Shown: positions 8,162 to 15,528 of the stretch, piece by piece
How the letters are laid out: each line of letters starts with the position of its first letter
Numbering within the stretch: the first letter of the stretch is position 1
Assembly: GCA_964649095.1 (NCBI GenBank)
Contig: CAZYPH010000043.1
Span: 1-16,063 of the forward strand
Length of the DNA: 16,063 nt
Source: CAZYPH01 sp964649095
Lineage (GTDB): Bacteria > Bdellovibrionota > UBA1018 > UBA923
Direction: 5' to 3'
Translations under genes and position numbers: made by a program
The notes under the pieces: generated by a model
What the model saw: only the letters and a program-made list of their open reading frames with translations
What the model was told of the DNA's origin: nothing
The model's database searches: none

Positions 8162-8227
8162 ATGTTTATTGCCATTGTAATGAGTAGCGCTAAGGCGCAT
8201 GGCCTAAATGGTTTGTTTGGACAATAA
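8162..8227 (+). CDS. Possible 21-residue leader peptide (uncertain)
   Basis: An ATG-started frame encodes MFIAIVMSSAKAHGLNGLFGQ minus its last residue here (20 shown, then Q was counted: 21 codons in all) and stops with TAA at 8225-8227. The terminator hairpin begins 19 bases after the stop. The peptide is hydrophobic at its start. A GTGAG-like sequence about 8 bases upstream is a weak ribosome site. Open frames this short are common by chance. The only reason to list it is its placement between dnaK and the terminator that precedes dnaJ. Confidence 0.15.
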   Translation: MFIAIVMSSAKAHGLNGLFGQ

Positions 8228-8245
8228 CCACAAACTTCATTGATC

Positions 8246-8292
8246 AAAACCCCGCACAAATGTTGAAATATTTTTGCGGGGTTTTCTTATTT
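8246..8292 (+). terminator. Intrinsic terminator between dnaK and dnaJ
   Basis: AAAACCCCGCA (8246-8256) pairs perfectly with TGCGGGGTTTT (8275-8285). The stem continues inward after one C/T mismatch (8258-8263 with 8268-8273, including one G-T pair) to a four-base loop TGAA. A T-rich tract (8282-8292) follows. GC-rich stem plus T-tract makes this a strong rho-independent terminator for dnaK transcripts. It ends only about 18 bases before the dnaJ start codon, so the dnaJ ribosome site abuts it. Confidence 0.85.
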
Positions 8293-8303
8293 CGGGAATT
8301 TTT

Positions 8304-9452
8304 ATGGCAACAAAAAGAGATTATTACGAGATACTGGGCGTTTCAAAATCGACAACCGGAGATGAATTAAAAAAGCAGTACCGGAAGTTAGCTATTCAAT
8401 TTCATCCAGACAAAAATCCGGGCGACAAAGTTGCAGAGGAAAAGTTTAAAGAACTCACTGAAGCTTATGAAGTGTTGAGCAACCCTGAAAAAAGAAAAAT
8501 CTATGATCAGTTTGGTCATGCAGGAGTTCAGGGCGGAGCCGGTGGTGGGGGCTTTCAAGGCGGTGGTTTTGACTTCGGCGGGGCTTCTATTAATGACATA
8601 TTCGGCGATATTTTCGGTGATATCTTTGGTGGAGGCGGTGGTCGTGGTGGTGCTCGTGGCGGTCGCAGATCGCGAGCGCAGGCTGGTGCCGACTTACAGT
8701 ACGATTTAGAGATCTCTTTTGAAGAAGCTGCCTTTGGTTGTGAAAAAGTAATTAATATTCCTAAAACTGCAGGTTGCAACACGTGTAACGGGTCTGGAGC
8801 AAAAGCAGGAACGTCGGCTACTACCTGCCCACAGTGCCAGGGCAGTGGAGAAGTGCGTTTTCAACAAGGGTTTTTCGCAGTTTCTAAGCCATGCCACCGA
8901 TGTCAGGGTGAAGGGCAGGTAATTGCCGATCCTTGTAAAGATTGTAGTGGGCAGGGAAGAATTAGGAAAAAATCTACGTTGTCCGTAAAAATCCCAGCCG
9001 GTATTAACACAGGACAGCGATTAAAATTGACCAATGAAGGCGATCTTGGAGTGCGAGGCGGACCACCAGGCGATCTTTACGTAGTTCTCCATGTTAAAGA
9101 ACACGAGTTTTTTACTCGCGATGAATTTGATGTCATTTGTGAAGTGCCCATTAGTTTTAGTCAGGCAGCGCTTGGCGTGGACCTTGAGGTGCCTACGATT
9201 GAAGGTAAGGCAAGTTTGAAAATTCCATCAGGTATCCAATCAGGTCAGGTGCTGCGTTTGAAAAACAAAGGTATTGCTAAGCTTGGTGGGTACGGACGGG
9301 GAGATCAATTAGTGCGTGTCGTCGTAGAGACGCCGGCTAAGCTGACTAGTGAACAAAAAGATTTATTTAAGCGCCTACAAGATTTGACTGATGAACGAAG
9401 TAACCCGAAAGCTCGCGGTTTTCTTGATAAGATGCGTCAAGCCTTGAGTTAG
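8304..9452 (+). CDS. dnaJ: DnaJ, Hsp40 co-chaperone (type I)
   Basis: Co-chaperone that delivers clients to DnaK and stimulates its ATPase. 382 residues with all type I modules in order. The J domain (about 4-70) has HPD at 34-36. A Gly/Phe-rich region (about 71-125) contains the tandem DIFGDIFGDIFGGGGG. The zinc-binding region has four CxxCxGxG repeats: CNTCNGSG (Cys158/161), CPQCQGSG (175/178), CHRCQGEG (197/200) and CKDCSGQG (211/214). The C-terminal peptide-binding domains follow to the end. ATG 8304 is chosen because the family starts at KRDYYEILGV; the frame extends to a TTG at 8274, but that lies inside the terminator stem. The ribosome site is weak (CGGGA). No clear promoter was found after the terminator, so dnaJ expression may depend on read-through or an unrecognised promoter. 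Confidence 0.98.
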   Translation: MATKRDYYEILGVSKSTTGDELKKQYRKLAIQFHPDKNPGDKVAEEKFKELTEAYEVLSNPEKRKIYDQFGHAGVQGGAGGGGFQGGGFDFGGASINDIFGDIFGDIFGGGGGRGGARGGRRSRAQAGADLQYDLEISFEEAAFGCEKVINIPKTAGCNTCNGSGAKAGTSATTCPQCQGSGEVRFQQGFFAVSKPCHRCQGEGQVIADPCKDCSGQGRIRKKSTLSVKIPAGINTGQRLKLTNEGDLGVRGGPPGDLYVVLHVKEHEFFTRDEFDVICEVPISFSQAALGVDLEVPTIEGKASLKIPSGIQSGQVLRLKNKGIAKLGGYGRGDQLVRVVVETPAKLTSEQKDLFKRLQDLTDERSNPKARGFLDKMRQALS

Positions 9453-9531
9453 TTGTTGCGTTCGTTCGACGCCACAAAAAGCACATGTTACCATCGAACC
9501 TATGCTGATTTTTAAGCCGATTTCAGAAAAG

Positions 9532-11541
9532 ATGGTAAGCAAACGCATTCAAAAATTTCTATTCGTGAACGCGTGTGGTGTTTTATTGGTGAGTCTTGCC
9601 TCCGTGCTTGTTGGTGGTTGTGGCACTAGTCGTCCACGCAGCAACCACTACGGCAGTGAGCGTGCTCAATCAACAGAGAGTAGCGCATTCGACGATGGTG
9701 CCGGGCAAAGCTTAGAGCAAGTAGTACAGCAGGCTAGGCGCAGTGGGGCGGCAGATGGCAAGGCCTATTCGGAGCTTGATCGCGTGTACCACTCGCCGCA
9801 AGGCTGTGATTCAGTTTTTGCGCAAAGTAATCAATTTTTAAAATTGTATCCAACGTCACAATATCTAGATCAAGTTTACTATTTACGAGGCTTATGTGCG
9901 TTAAATCGTAAACAGCCTCAACTGGCGGTCGCGGCGTTTCAAAGTGCTATTGATAAATCGTTTAATCCGGTTCTGAGAAGCTCGGCTCGGTTTAACTTGG
10001 CTCTAACTTATTTTGAAGCCTTCTCGAATTCTCATCTGACAGAAGCAGCAACGGTAATTAACCAAGTTCGTCCTAGCCATCTAGACGATGCTGGTCGCTA
10101 TAAGTTGTATGTGCTGGGAGCCAAACTCAATCGGGCGTTAGGAAATTTTTACGATTCTGTTTCTGCCGGACATAAAGCCTACGATGAAGCAGTTAAATCA
10201 GAAAAGTTTACATCTCAGAAAAATGTCTTAGTCGATTTCTTGCGTGAAACTTTTCAAAAAGTAGATGGAGAAAACAATATACGTCGCTTGTTAGAGCAGT
10301 TTCCAAGTTCCCCAATATACGGTGAGATGGCGAACGCTCTACGTAAATACGAGCGTGTTTCAGCCGCAAATCCTTATAAAATCGGCGTGTTGATGTCGTT
10401 ATCTGGTAAGTTTTCTCGGTTGACGTCGCGTGCCTTAAAGGGAGTATTTTTAGCCTTTGATGCATTTAAGCGAATTGATGACAATACACAGACTAGTGAA
10501 GTAAACTCATTTAGTTTACATATAGTTGATGATGGCGGAGAAGAGGGCTCTGCTGTAAAAGCTCTCGAAAGTTTATATTATCAGCACGGTGTTGTAGCTG
10601 TTATTGGTCCTGTGGCTTCAAAACCAGCTGACGCTGTCGCTAAGCGAGCTCAAGAACTTGGTTTGCCGTTGATGTTGTTGACTCAGAAAGAAGTTTTGGC
10701 GGGCGACTATGTTTTTAATTCCCCAATTACTCCGCGCAATCAGATGCGCGCATTAGTACGTTATGCCGTTAAACAGGCCGAAGTTTGTGACTTTGCTGTA
10801 CTGGCGCCTCAAGGAAAATACGGTGAGCAGTTTGTACGTGCGTTTTTTGGCGAAGTAGAGCGACGTAGTTGCAAAGTACGTGGTTATGAGACGTACCCAG
10901 AGGCTGAAACCGATTTCCGAGTTTATATCGACCGCATGGTTGGACTATCAAATCTTCAGGTGCGGGCAAAAGAACTTGAGGAAATTCGAAAAGCTAAGGC
11001 TATTGCCATGGCACAGTCTGCGAACAAAAAACTTACTAAAAAGCAGGAAGCACAATTTCGGTTAAAACCTATCGTCGATTTTAAAGCCGTCTTTGTGCCT
11101 GATGAGCCCAAATTATTAGGCCAAGTCATTCCTACGTTTGCCTATCGCGATGTGGATAACGTTTTGTTTCTGGGAAACAATAGTTGGAATAGTAACGAGT
11201 TGTTATCCCGGGCTGCAGGCTACGTTGAGAATGCGGTCTTTGTAGATGGTTTTTTTGCCGCATCTAGTGCACCGAGTGTGAAGGAATTTATTGCCCGTTA
11301 TCGCGAGCAGTACTCGGAGGAGCCAGGCAGTATTGAGGCCTATGCCTATGATGCCGGGCGTGTCTTGCGAGACGTTTTACAGCGCGGGTCGCACAGTCGA
11401 GATGAGGTGCGTACCGGAATTCAGCACCTGCAAAAATTTCCGGGTGTTGGTGGCGAGATTCACTTTGAAGACGGCCATCTTACAAAGGAGCTAAATTTGC
11501 TCACGGTAAAAAATGGCCGAATTGTTGAGCTTGGTAATTAG
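9532..11541 (+). CDS. LpoA-like lipoprotein, penicillin-binding protein activator
   Basis: Resembles LpoA/LppC (YraM) proteins, outer-membrane lipoproteins that activate class A penicillin-binding proteins. From ATG 9532 it has 669 residues. The signal peptide MVSKRIQKFLFVNACGVLLV ends in the lipobox VGGC (Cys30). Residues about 75-270 are TPR-like helical repeats (for example QFLKLYPTSQYLDQVYYLRG). Residues about 282-665 form a type I periplasmic-binding fold: YKIGVLMSLSGKFS, AVIGPVASKPADAV, and IEAYAYDAGRVLRDVL near the end. A charged helical insertion (about 475-515, rich in Lys, Glu and Ala) interrupts the second lobe. An upstream in-frame ATG (9502) would add ten residues ahead of the charged n-region; neither start has a strong ribosome site. 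It follows dnaJ by 79 bases. An amino-acid-binding ABC protein is the alternative, but the TPR-plus-PBP architecture favours LpoA. Confidence 0.82.
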   Translation: MVSKRIQKFLFVNACGVLLVSLASVLVGGCGTSRPRSNHYGSERAQSTESSAFDDGAGQSLEQVVQQARRSGAADGKAYSELDRVYHSPQGCDSVFAQSNQFLKLYPTSQYLDQVYYLRGLCALNRKQPQLAVAAFQSAIDKSFNPVLRSSARFNLALTYFEAFSNSHLTEAATVINQVRPSHLDDAGRYKLYVLGAKLNRALGNFYDSVSAGHKAYDEAVKSEKFTSQKNVLVDFLRETFQKVDGENNIRRLLEQFPSSPIYGEMANALRKYERVSAANPYKIGVLMSLSGKFSRLTSRALKGVFLAFDAFKRIDDNTQTSEVNSFSLHIVDDGGEEGSAVKALESLYYQHGVVAVIGPVASKPADAVAKRAQELGLPLMLLTQKEVLAGDYVFNSPITPRNQMRALVRYAVKQAEVCDFAVLAPQGKYGEQFVRAFFGEVERRSCKVRGYETYPEAETDFRVYIDRMVGLSNLQVRAKELEEIRKAKAIAMAQSANKKLTKKQEAQFRLKPIVDFKAVFVPDEPKLLGQVIPTFAYRDVDNVLFLGNNSWNSNELLSRAAGYVENAVFVDGFFAASSAPSVKEFIARYREQYSEEPGSIEAYAYDAGRVLRDVLQRGSHSRDEVRTGIQHLQKFPGVGGEIHFEDGHLTKELNLLTVKNGRIVELGN

Positions 11542-11543
11542 TA

Positions 11544-11572
11544 TTGAATTTAGTAAACTGAAATTGTTTAAA
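11544..11572 (+). promoter_or_regulatory. Weak candidate promoter of the fliD cluster
   Basis: TTGAAT (11544-11549), 17-base spacer, TTTAAA (11567-11572): eight of twelve consensus positions for a housekeeping promoter, three bases after the preceding stop. No TAAA-N15-GCCGATAA flagellar sigma-28 site and no GG-N10-GC sigma-54 site was found in the 90-base gap before fliD. Confidence 0.25.
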
Positions 11573-11575
11573 AGG

Positions 11576-11594
11576 ACTTGCTAGGACTGCAAGT
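11576..11594. repeat. Inverted repeat upstream of fliD
   Basis: ACTTGC (11576-11581) and GCAAGT (11589-11594) make a perfect 6-bp stem with a 7-base loop. It sits four bases after the candidate -10 box, where an operator or leader hairpin might be expected. No T-tract follows. The repeat is short enough to be chance. Confidence 0.3.
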
Positions 11595-11631
11595 TAGCGA
11601 CACCAAAATAAGTATCGTGAATTAGAACACG

Positions 11632-13017
11632 ATGCCAACAAAGGATTGTTGTTTGGTCGATATGCCGGGTCCCTCTGGGGGCGGAAAATTTAAGCAGTAT
11701 GTCAAAGAGATCATAAACGCTGAGCGTCAGCCTATTCGTCTATTAGAGCAGCGCAAGGCTAAGCAAGCAGAGAAGCTCAAACTCGTTCAGGATTTTGTAG
11801 GCCGTGTTAGAAAACTTCCGGAAACATTTCGGGAATTAGAAAACGTTAGGAAGTTTCGCGATGTAAAGGCCGACTGGCCAGCAAAAGAGCTAATGGACGT
11901 TGTAGTCGATAAAGACGCCGCCGAGGTTGGTGAGTATCAAATTGAAATTGTTCAATTGGCCGGCCGTCATTCGATGATCTCAGATGGTTTTTCAAGTGTA
12001 GATGATAGTATCGGCACAGGTTACTTTACGTATACAACTAGTGCCGGAGAATCGCGTTCAAAGTGGATCAGTGGCGGTGACACTACCCTGAAGGGCTTAG
12101 TGCGTGCGTTGAATAATGAACCGGATATCAATGTTCAGGCTTCTTTAATTAATGATGGCTCGGGAAGTGACACGCCCTGGCGTATTGTAGTGCAAGGAAA
12201 AAAATCTGGATCTGACGAAGACATTGAGTATCCGGATTTCTATTTCTTAGACGGAGATTTTAGATTTTCAATTGATGAAGAACGGTCAGCGCAAAACGCG
12301 ATTGTTAAGTTTAATGGATTTGAAATCGAGAGCGCCTCTAATAAATTTGAACTTCTACCCGGCGTCACAGTCGACCTTATGCAGGCCAAAGAAGGTTATG
12401 AGTTTACGCTTAACCTTACAGAAGACGCCGCCAAGATCTCGGCCAAAGTAAAGGCCTTGGTAGATGCCATTAACTCTGTTTTAGACTTCGTCTATCAACA
12501 AAATAAAATCGATGCATCTAGTGATACTAGTAAAACCTTAGCAGGTGACACCTCGCTCTTTACAATTGAGTCGCGTTTGCGTCGTCTTGTCTTTCAAGAA
12601 TTTCAGGTAGACCCCAATAATGAAGAGGACCTGATGAGAATTTCGGACGTCGGGATTCAGTTCGAGAAAACAGGTCAGCTGACCTTTAAAGAAGATCGCC
12701 TCAAAAAATTGATGGTTTCGGATTTTCCACGAGTTGCTCAACTCTTCGCCGGTGAAAATGGGTTCATACAACAAATTAAATATTTAACAGATGGCTTTTT
12801 AACGCCGGGTTTTGGCCCCGTCAGTATTCGAGAGAACGGTGTGAAAGATCGTATGCGATCAATTGATCGCGATATCGCTACAAAAGAGCGCAATCTTGAA
12901 CGGCGAGAAACTCAGCTTAAACGACAATTTGCACAACTTGAAAACCTAATGAATAGCATGCAAGGACAGCAAAGTTATCTACAACAAAGTCTCGGTGGAC
13001 AAAGTCTAATTGGATAA
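11632..13017 (+). CDS. fliD: FliD, flagellar filament cap (HAP2)
   Basis: FliD sits at the filament tip and folds exported flagellin into place. This 461-residue protein fits by both ends. An N-terminal helical region (AERQPIRLLEQRKAKQAEKL) matches the FliD_N helix. A central beta-rich domain includes EYQIEIVQLAGRHSMISD and ATLK-like repeats. The FliD_C part has NAIVKFNGFEIES, LPGVTVDLM and RVAQLFAGENGF, and ends in a coiled coil with Gln-rich QSYLQQSLGGQ. The extreme N-terminus is unusual: the common MTGLASGLDTDSIV-type opening is replaced by PGPSGGGKFKQYVKEI. The start is uncertain. ATG 11632 has no good ribosome site, TTG 11653 has AAGGA seven bases upstream, and ATG 11662 is also possible. 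The fliS gene follows after 15 bases. Confidence 0.9.
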   Translation: MPTKDCCLVDMPGPSGGGKFKQYVKEIINAERQPIRLLEQRKAKQAEKLKLVQDFVGRVRKLPETFRELENVRKFRDVKADWPAKELMDVVVDKDAAEVGEYQIEIVQLAGRHSMISDGFSSVDDSIGTGYFTYTTSAGESRSKWISGGDTTLKGLVRALNNEPDINVQASLINDGSGSDTPWRIVVQGKKSGSDEDIEYPDFYFLDGDFRFSIDEERSAQNAIVKFNGFEIESASNKFELLPGVTVDLMQAKEGYEFTLNLTEDAAKISAKVKALVDAINSVLDFVYQQNKIDASSDTSKTLAGDTSLFTIESRLRRLVFQEFQVDPNNEEDLMRISDVGIQFEKTGQLTFKEDRLKKLMVSDFPRVAQLFAGENGFIQQIKYLTDGFLTPGFGPVSIRENGVKDRMRSIDRDIATKERNLERRETQLKRQFAQLENLMNSMQGQQSYLQQSLGGQSLIG

Positions 13018-13032
13018 GGGGAGCCCAATACA

Positions 13033-13452
13033 ATGAGTAACTATGCGTTGAATAAATACAAACAAACATCAGTAACCACTGCCAGTCGTGGTCAAGTACT
13101 CTTAATGTTGTACGAGGGTTGCATTAAGTTTACCAAGCTTGCAATCGAGGCAATAAATAGAAAAAATTTAGCTGATAAAGGTGTTAATATACTAAAAGTA
13201 CAAGATATAATTAATGAACTTACTCTGACGCTTGATCACAAAGTGGGCGGGGACATTAGTAAAGAATTAGAGCGACTTTATAATTATATCGTCGAGCAGT
13301 TAACGGAGGCGAATATTAAAAATGAGGTCCAGCCACTGCAGAATGTACTAGGTATATTAGAGACTTTGTATGAAGGCTGGCAGGGTGCGATTGCTCAGAT
13401 TAATAAGGCTGGTGGTGCAGAGGTAAAAGCACTTCAGGAAACAAAAAAGTAG
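13033..13452 (+). CDS. fliS: FliS, flagellin export chaperone
   Basis: FliS binds the C-terminal helices of flagellin in the cytosol and stops premature polymerisation before export. The 139 residues are all-helical with the family opening: a short YALNKYKQTSVTTAS segment, then RGQVLLMLYEGCIKFTKLAI. The later helix LTLDHKVGGDISKELERLYN matches the L..LD...GG+ia..L..LY family pattern. A purine-rich AAGGGGAG ribosome site (starting just inside the fliD stop) lies about 10 bases before ATG 13033. The fliD-fliS order is classical. The C-terminal Lys/Glu tail is a little longer than usual. Confidence 0.95.
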   Translation: MSNYALNKYKQTSVTTASRGQVLLMLYEGCIKFTKLAIEAINRKNLADKGVNILKVQDIINELTLTLDHKVGGDISKELERLYNYIVEQLTEANIKNEVQPLQNVLGILETLYEGWQGAIAQINKAGGAEVKALQETKK

Positions 13453-13461
13453 TGATTTAGA

Positions 13462-13851
13462 ATGTCTGATTTAACGAACGACTATAATTTAACGGCTATT
13501 GAAAGAAAGATTATATGTCTTCGCAATATATATAATATTACAAATTCATTTCTTGTCGACGCAGAGAGTAATTCAAAAGAACTAGAATTTGAGAATTTGT
13601 TTCGACGACGTGATCGATTGTTTGCCATAATCACTGAGCTCGATACCGAAATTAATCATGGTCTGGCGGTAGGCAAACTTAACCCATCTGACCTTGCAAC
13701 GTTGGCTAGCACGATTCAAAGTGTATTAAAGTTAGACGACAGTCTGATGCTAGTATTGCAGAAACACCGCGCAAAAATCATCCAACAACTTTCGAACGCA
13801 CAGACGGCCAAGCGAAGTTATGCTTCCATTCGTTCGACAATACCTAAATAG
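13462..13851 (+). CDS. Small helical protein, candidate FliT/FlgN-type flagellar chaperone
   Basis: A 129-residue, wholly helical cytosolic protein starting 9 bases after the fliS stop. The gene after fliS commonly encodes FliT, the chaperone for FliD. The pattern here fits that class: a first helix (ERKIICLRNIYNITNSFLVD), a charged helix FENLFRRRDRLFAIITELDT like the FliT 'lleeRdeLi' segment, and a last helix LQKHRAKIIQQLSNAQTAKR followed by SYASIRS, reminiscent of FlgN/FliT C-termini. Sequence identity is too diffuse to name the gene. Position and fold style support an export-chaperone role; a lineage-specific flagellar protein is the alternative. The ribosome site is weak. Confidence 0.7.
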   Translation: MSDLTNDYNLTAIERKIICLRNIYNITNSFLVDAESNSKELEFENLFRRRDRLFAIITELDTEINHGLAVGKLNPSDLATLASTIQSVLKLDDSLMLVLQKHRAKIIQQLSNAQTAKRSYASIRSTIPK

Positions 13852-13857
13852 AATCTA

Positions 13858-13887
13858 TTGACCTTTGAGTATTCAGCTTGCTAAACT
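13858..13887 (+). promoter_or_regulatory. Weak candidate promoter before the TPR gene
   Basis: TTGACC (13858-13863), an 18-base spacer and TAAACT (13882-13887) match nine of twelve housekeeping consensus positions. The 81-base gap also holds a direct repeat, CTTTGAGT at 13863-13870 and 13886-13893, spaced 23 bases start to start. This may allow the TPR-GT9 genes to be transcribed separately from fliD-fliS. Confidence 0.25.
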
Positions 13888-13917
13888 TTGAGTGACTACT
13901 CATTTAGTAATGCCCAT

Positions 13918-13924
13918 GGAGGGG
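13918..13924 (+). promoter_or_regulatory. Strong ribosome binding site deciding the TPR gene start
   Basis: GGAGGGG sits 8 bases upstream of ATG 13933. It lies inside the frame that would be coding if the TTG at 13888 were used, so it argues for initiation at 13933. Confidence 0.7.
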
Positions 13925-13932
13925 ATATTACG

Positions 13933-15528
13933 ATGCTTGCCGATGATGCTGACTCTTACATGAGCGGCCCGCGACTAAATCTTGATCTTGATGGCGTAAA
14001 TAATACTAGTGAATTACATGGGTCTGAAATTCGCATTCACCTCAACGGCGAAGGCCAAGAGTTTGTTGCCAATTCCCGAGCTGATGAGCCCCAAATTACG
14101 GCAACCCAGAACCAGGTTTTGAACCCAGGTGTGCGATTGCTAAATGACCTATTTAAAAGGGGCATGGTTATTTCAGCAATGGAATTACCGGTACGAGACT
14201 CTGGCAAACTAAACTTAAACGACGAAATCGAAGAAACGCTCTCGCAGTTTGATAGTGATCCGAATTTTGCGCACTTCCTAGTTCGAGTACGACGAACGAG
14301 GGGTGACCTTAATATTGCAACCAAGTCTCAAGACAATTACGTAGAGCCTGTTGCAGACACTTTTGTTAGTACGACCCTGGCGTTTGAAGACCTTGTTGAT
14401 CAAACCCTAGAAATTAACAGTGCTCAAAGCTTGCCTGCGGTTGAGTTAGAGTCCGTAAACAGTTCAAGCCCTGCATCAACGGCCTCAGCTAGCACGCCTA
14501 GCGTCATGAGTCTTAAAGTAGATGCCACGACCAATCAAGCACAAGCGCCTGCAATAGAAACAGCGGCTAATACTGTTGGTGACAACTCATCAGACGATTT
14601 GTTGGCTAAAGCAAAAATATTGGAGCACCACGGTGAATGGAACGGAGCGCGTAGACTATACGCGATACTGGTAAAGCAGGGTGTGTCTGTTGCCGAAGCC
14701 ATGGCAGGTATGGGCCGAGTGGCCGAGGCCAATGCAGACTACGACACAGCTATTACGTATTATCAAGAGGCTTTAGCTTACGAACCTAGCCTGACGTTGT
14801 ATCAAACACTATCGCGTCTGTACGCGCAGCAAAATCGTCATGATGAATCGATCGAAATGATGCGGCTAGCCTTAGGCGCCTCAGACGCAACCCCGACCGA
14901 TCGTTTTGATATCTTGATGTCGCTTGGTAGTTATGCTTTTAAACAAAAGAATTTTGCAGAGGCTGAAGATCATTTTACTAGCGCATATGAAATTAGACCG
15001 GACTCAGATCTTTTGCATGTTAATGTAGGTAGTCTGGCTTTGAATAAAAATGATTTAGTTGGGGCTGAAACTCATTTTCGAAAAGCAATTGACATCAACT
15101 CAGCAAATGAACGCGCGTATTTTGGATTGGGCCTGGTTTTTTTAGCGAAACGCGACTTCATCAACTCTAAGAGATATTTCATTGAAAGTCTGAATCGAAA
15201 CTCAGACCAACTGGGCGCTATCTATCATTTAGTGAAGTGCTCTTATGAAACAAAACATTTTGATGACGCCATTAGATATCTAGAAAACTATATATCAAAT
15301 AGGGGCTATCAAGCGTCACTGTTATATAGCTTAGCGGGTATGTACTTTCATAGTAAGAATTTTCCTCTAGCTGATCGATGTATCAATCGCATTCTATCAA
15401 ATGATCCTAATCACGACGGTGCTCACGAGCTAAAGACTCTAATGGAAACGTTGACCGACGTTAGTGGCGCCGAAAGCTCTAGGAATACTGGCATTGAATC
15501 TGTCAGAGGAGAGGTCGCACCACTATGA
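13933..15528 (+). CDS. TPR-repeat protein with unknown N-terminal region
   Basis: A 531-residue cytosolic protein with no signal peptide. The C-terminal part (about 222-492) holds eight consecutive tetratricopeptide repeats, for example FDILMSLGSYAFKQKNFAEA and ERAYFGLGLVFLAKRDFINS. TPRs are protein-binding scaffolds. The N-terminal 210 residues are unrecognised: an acidic start, a helical block (about 62-130, with LLNDLFKRGMVISAMELPVR), and a Ser/Thr/Ala-rich linker (about 175-215). I chose ATG 13933 because GGAGGGG (13918-13924) lies 8 bases upstream; the frame is open back to a TTG at 13888 with no comparable ribosome site. The stop overlaps the next start (ATGA), so translation is coupled. 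Its place between fliS and a glycosyltransferase suggests flagellum-linked assembly or glycosylation, an inference from context only. Confidence 0.85.
   Translation: MLADDADSYMSGPRLNLDLDGVNNTSELHGSEIRIHLNGEGQEFVANSRADEPQITATQNQVLNPGVRLLNDLFKRGMVISAMELPVRDSGKLNLNDEIEETLSQFDSDPNFAHFLVRVRRTRGDLNIATKSQDNYVEPVADTFVSTTLAFEDLVDQTLEINSAQSLPAVELESVNSSSPASTASASTPSVMSLKVDATTNQAQAPAIETAANTVGDNSSDDLLAKAKILEHHGEWNGARRLYAILVKQGVSVAEAMAGMGRVAEANADYDTAITYYQEALAYEPSLTLYQTLSRLYAQQNRHDESIEMMRLALGASDATPTDRFDILMSLGSYAFKQKNFAEAEDHFTSAYEIRPDSDLLHVNVGSLALNKNDLVGAETHFRKAIDINSANERAYFGLGLVFLAKRDFINSKRYFIESLNRNSDQLGAIYHLVKCSYETKHFDDAIRYLENYISNRGYQASLLYSLAGMYFHSKNFPLADRCINRILSNDPNHDGAHELKTLMETLTDVSGAESSRNTGIESVRGEVAPL

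Noticed and set aside
8274..8303. TTG start giving DnaJ ten extra residues
   Set aside because: It lies within the terminator stem, and the DnaJ family starts at the KRDYYE segment right after ATG 8304.
11542..11631. Sigma-28 or sigma-54 promoter before fliD
   Set aside because: No TAAA-N15-GCCGATAA and no correctly spaced GG/GC pair was found; the GG and GC dinucleotides near 11574-11590 are too far apart.
13863..13893. Two copies of CTTTGAGT as a regulator site
   Set aside because: An 8-base repeat of two copies is easily chance; mentioned under the promoter but not claimed as a site.
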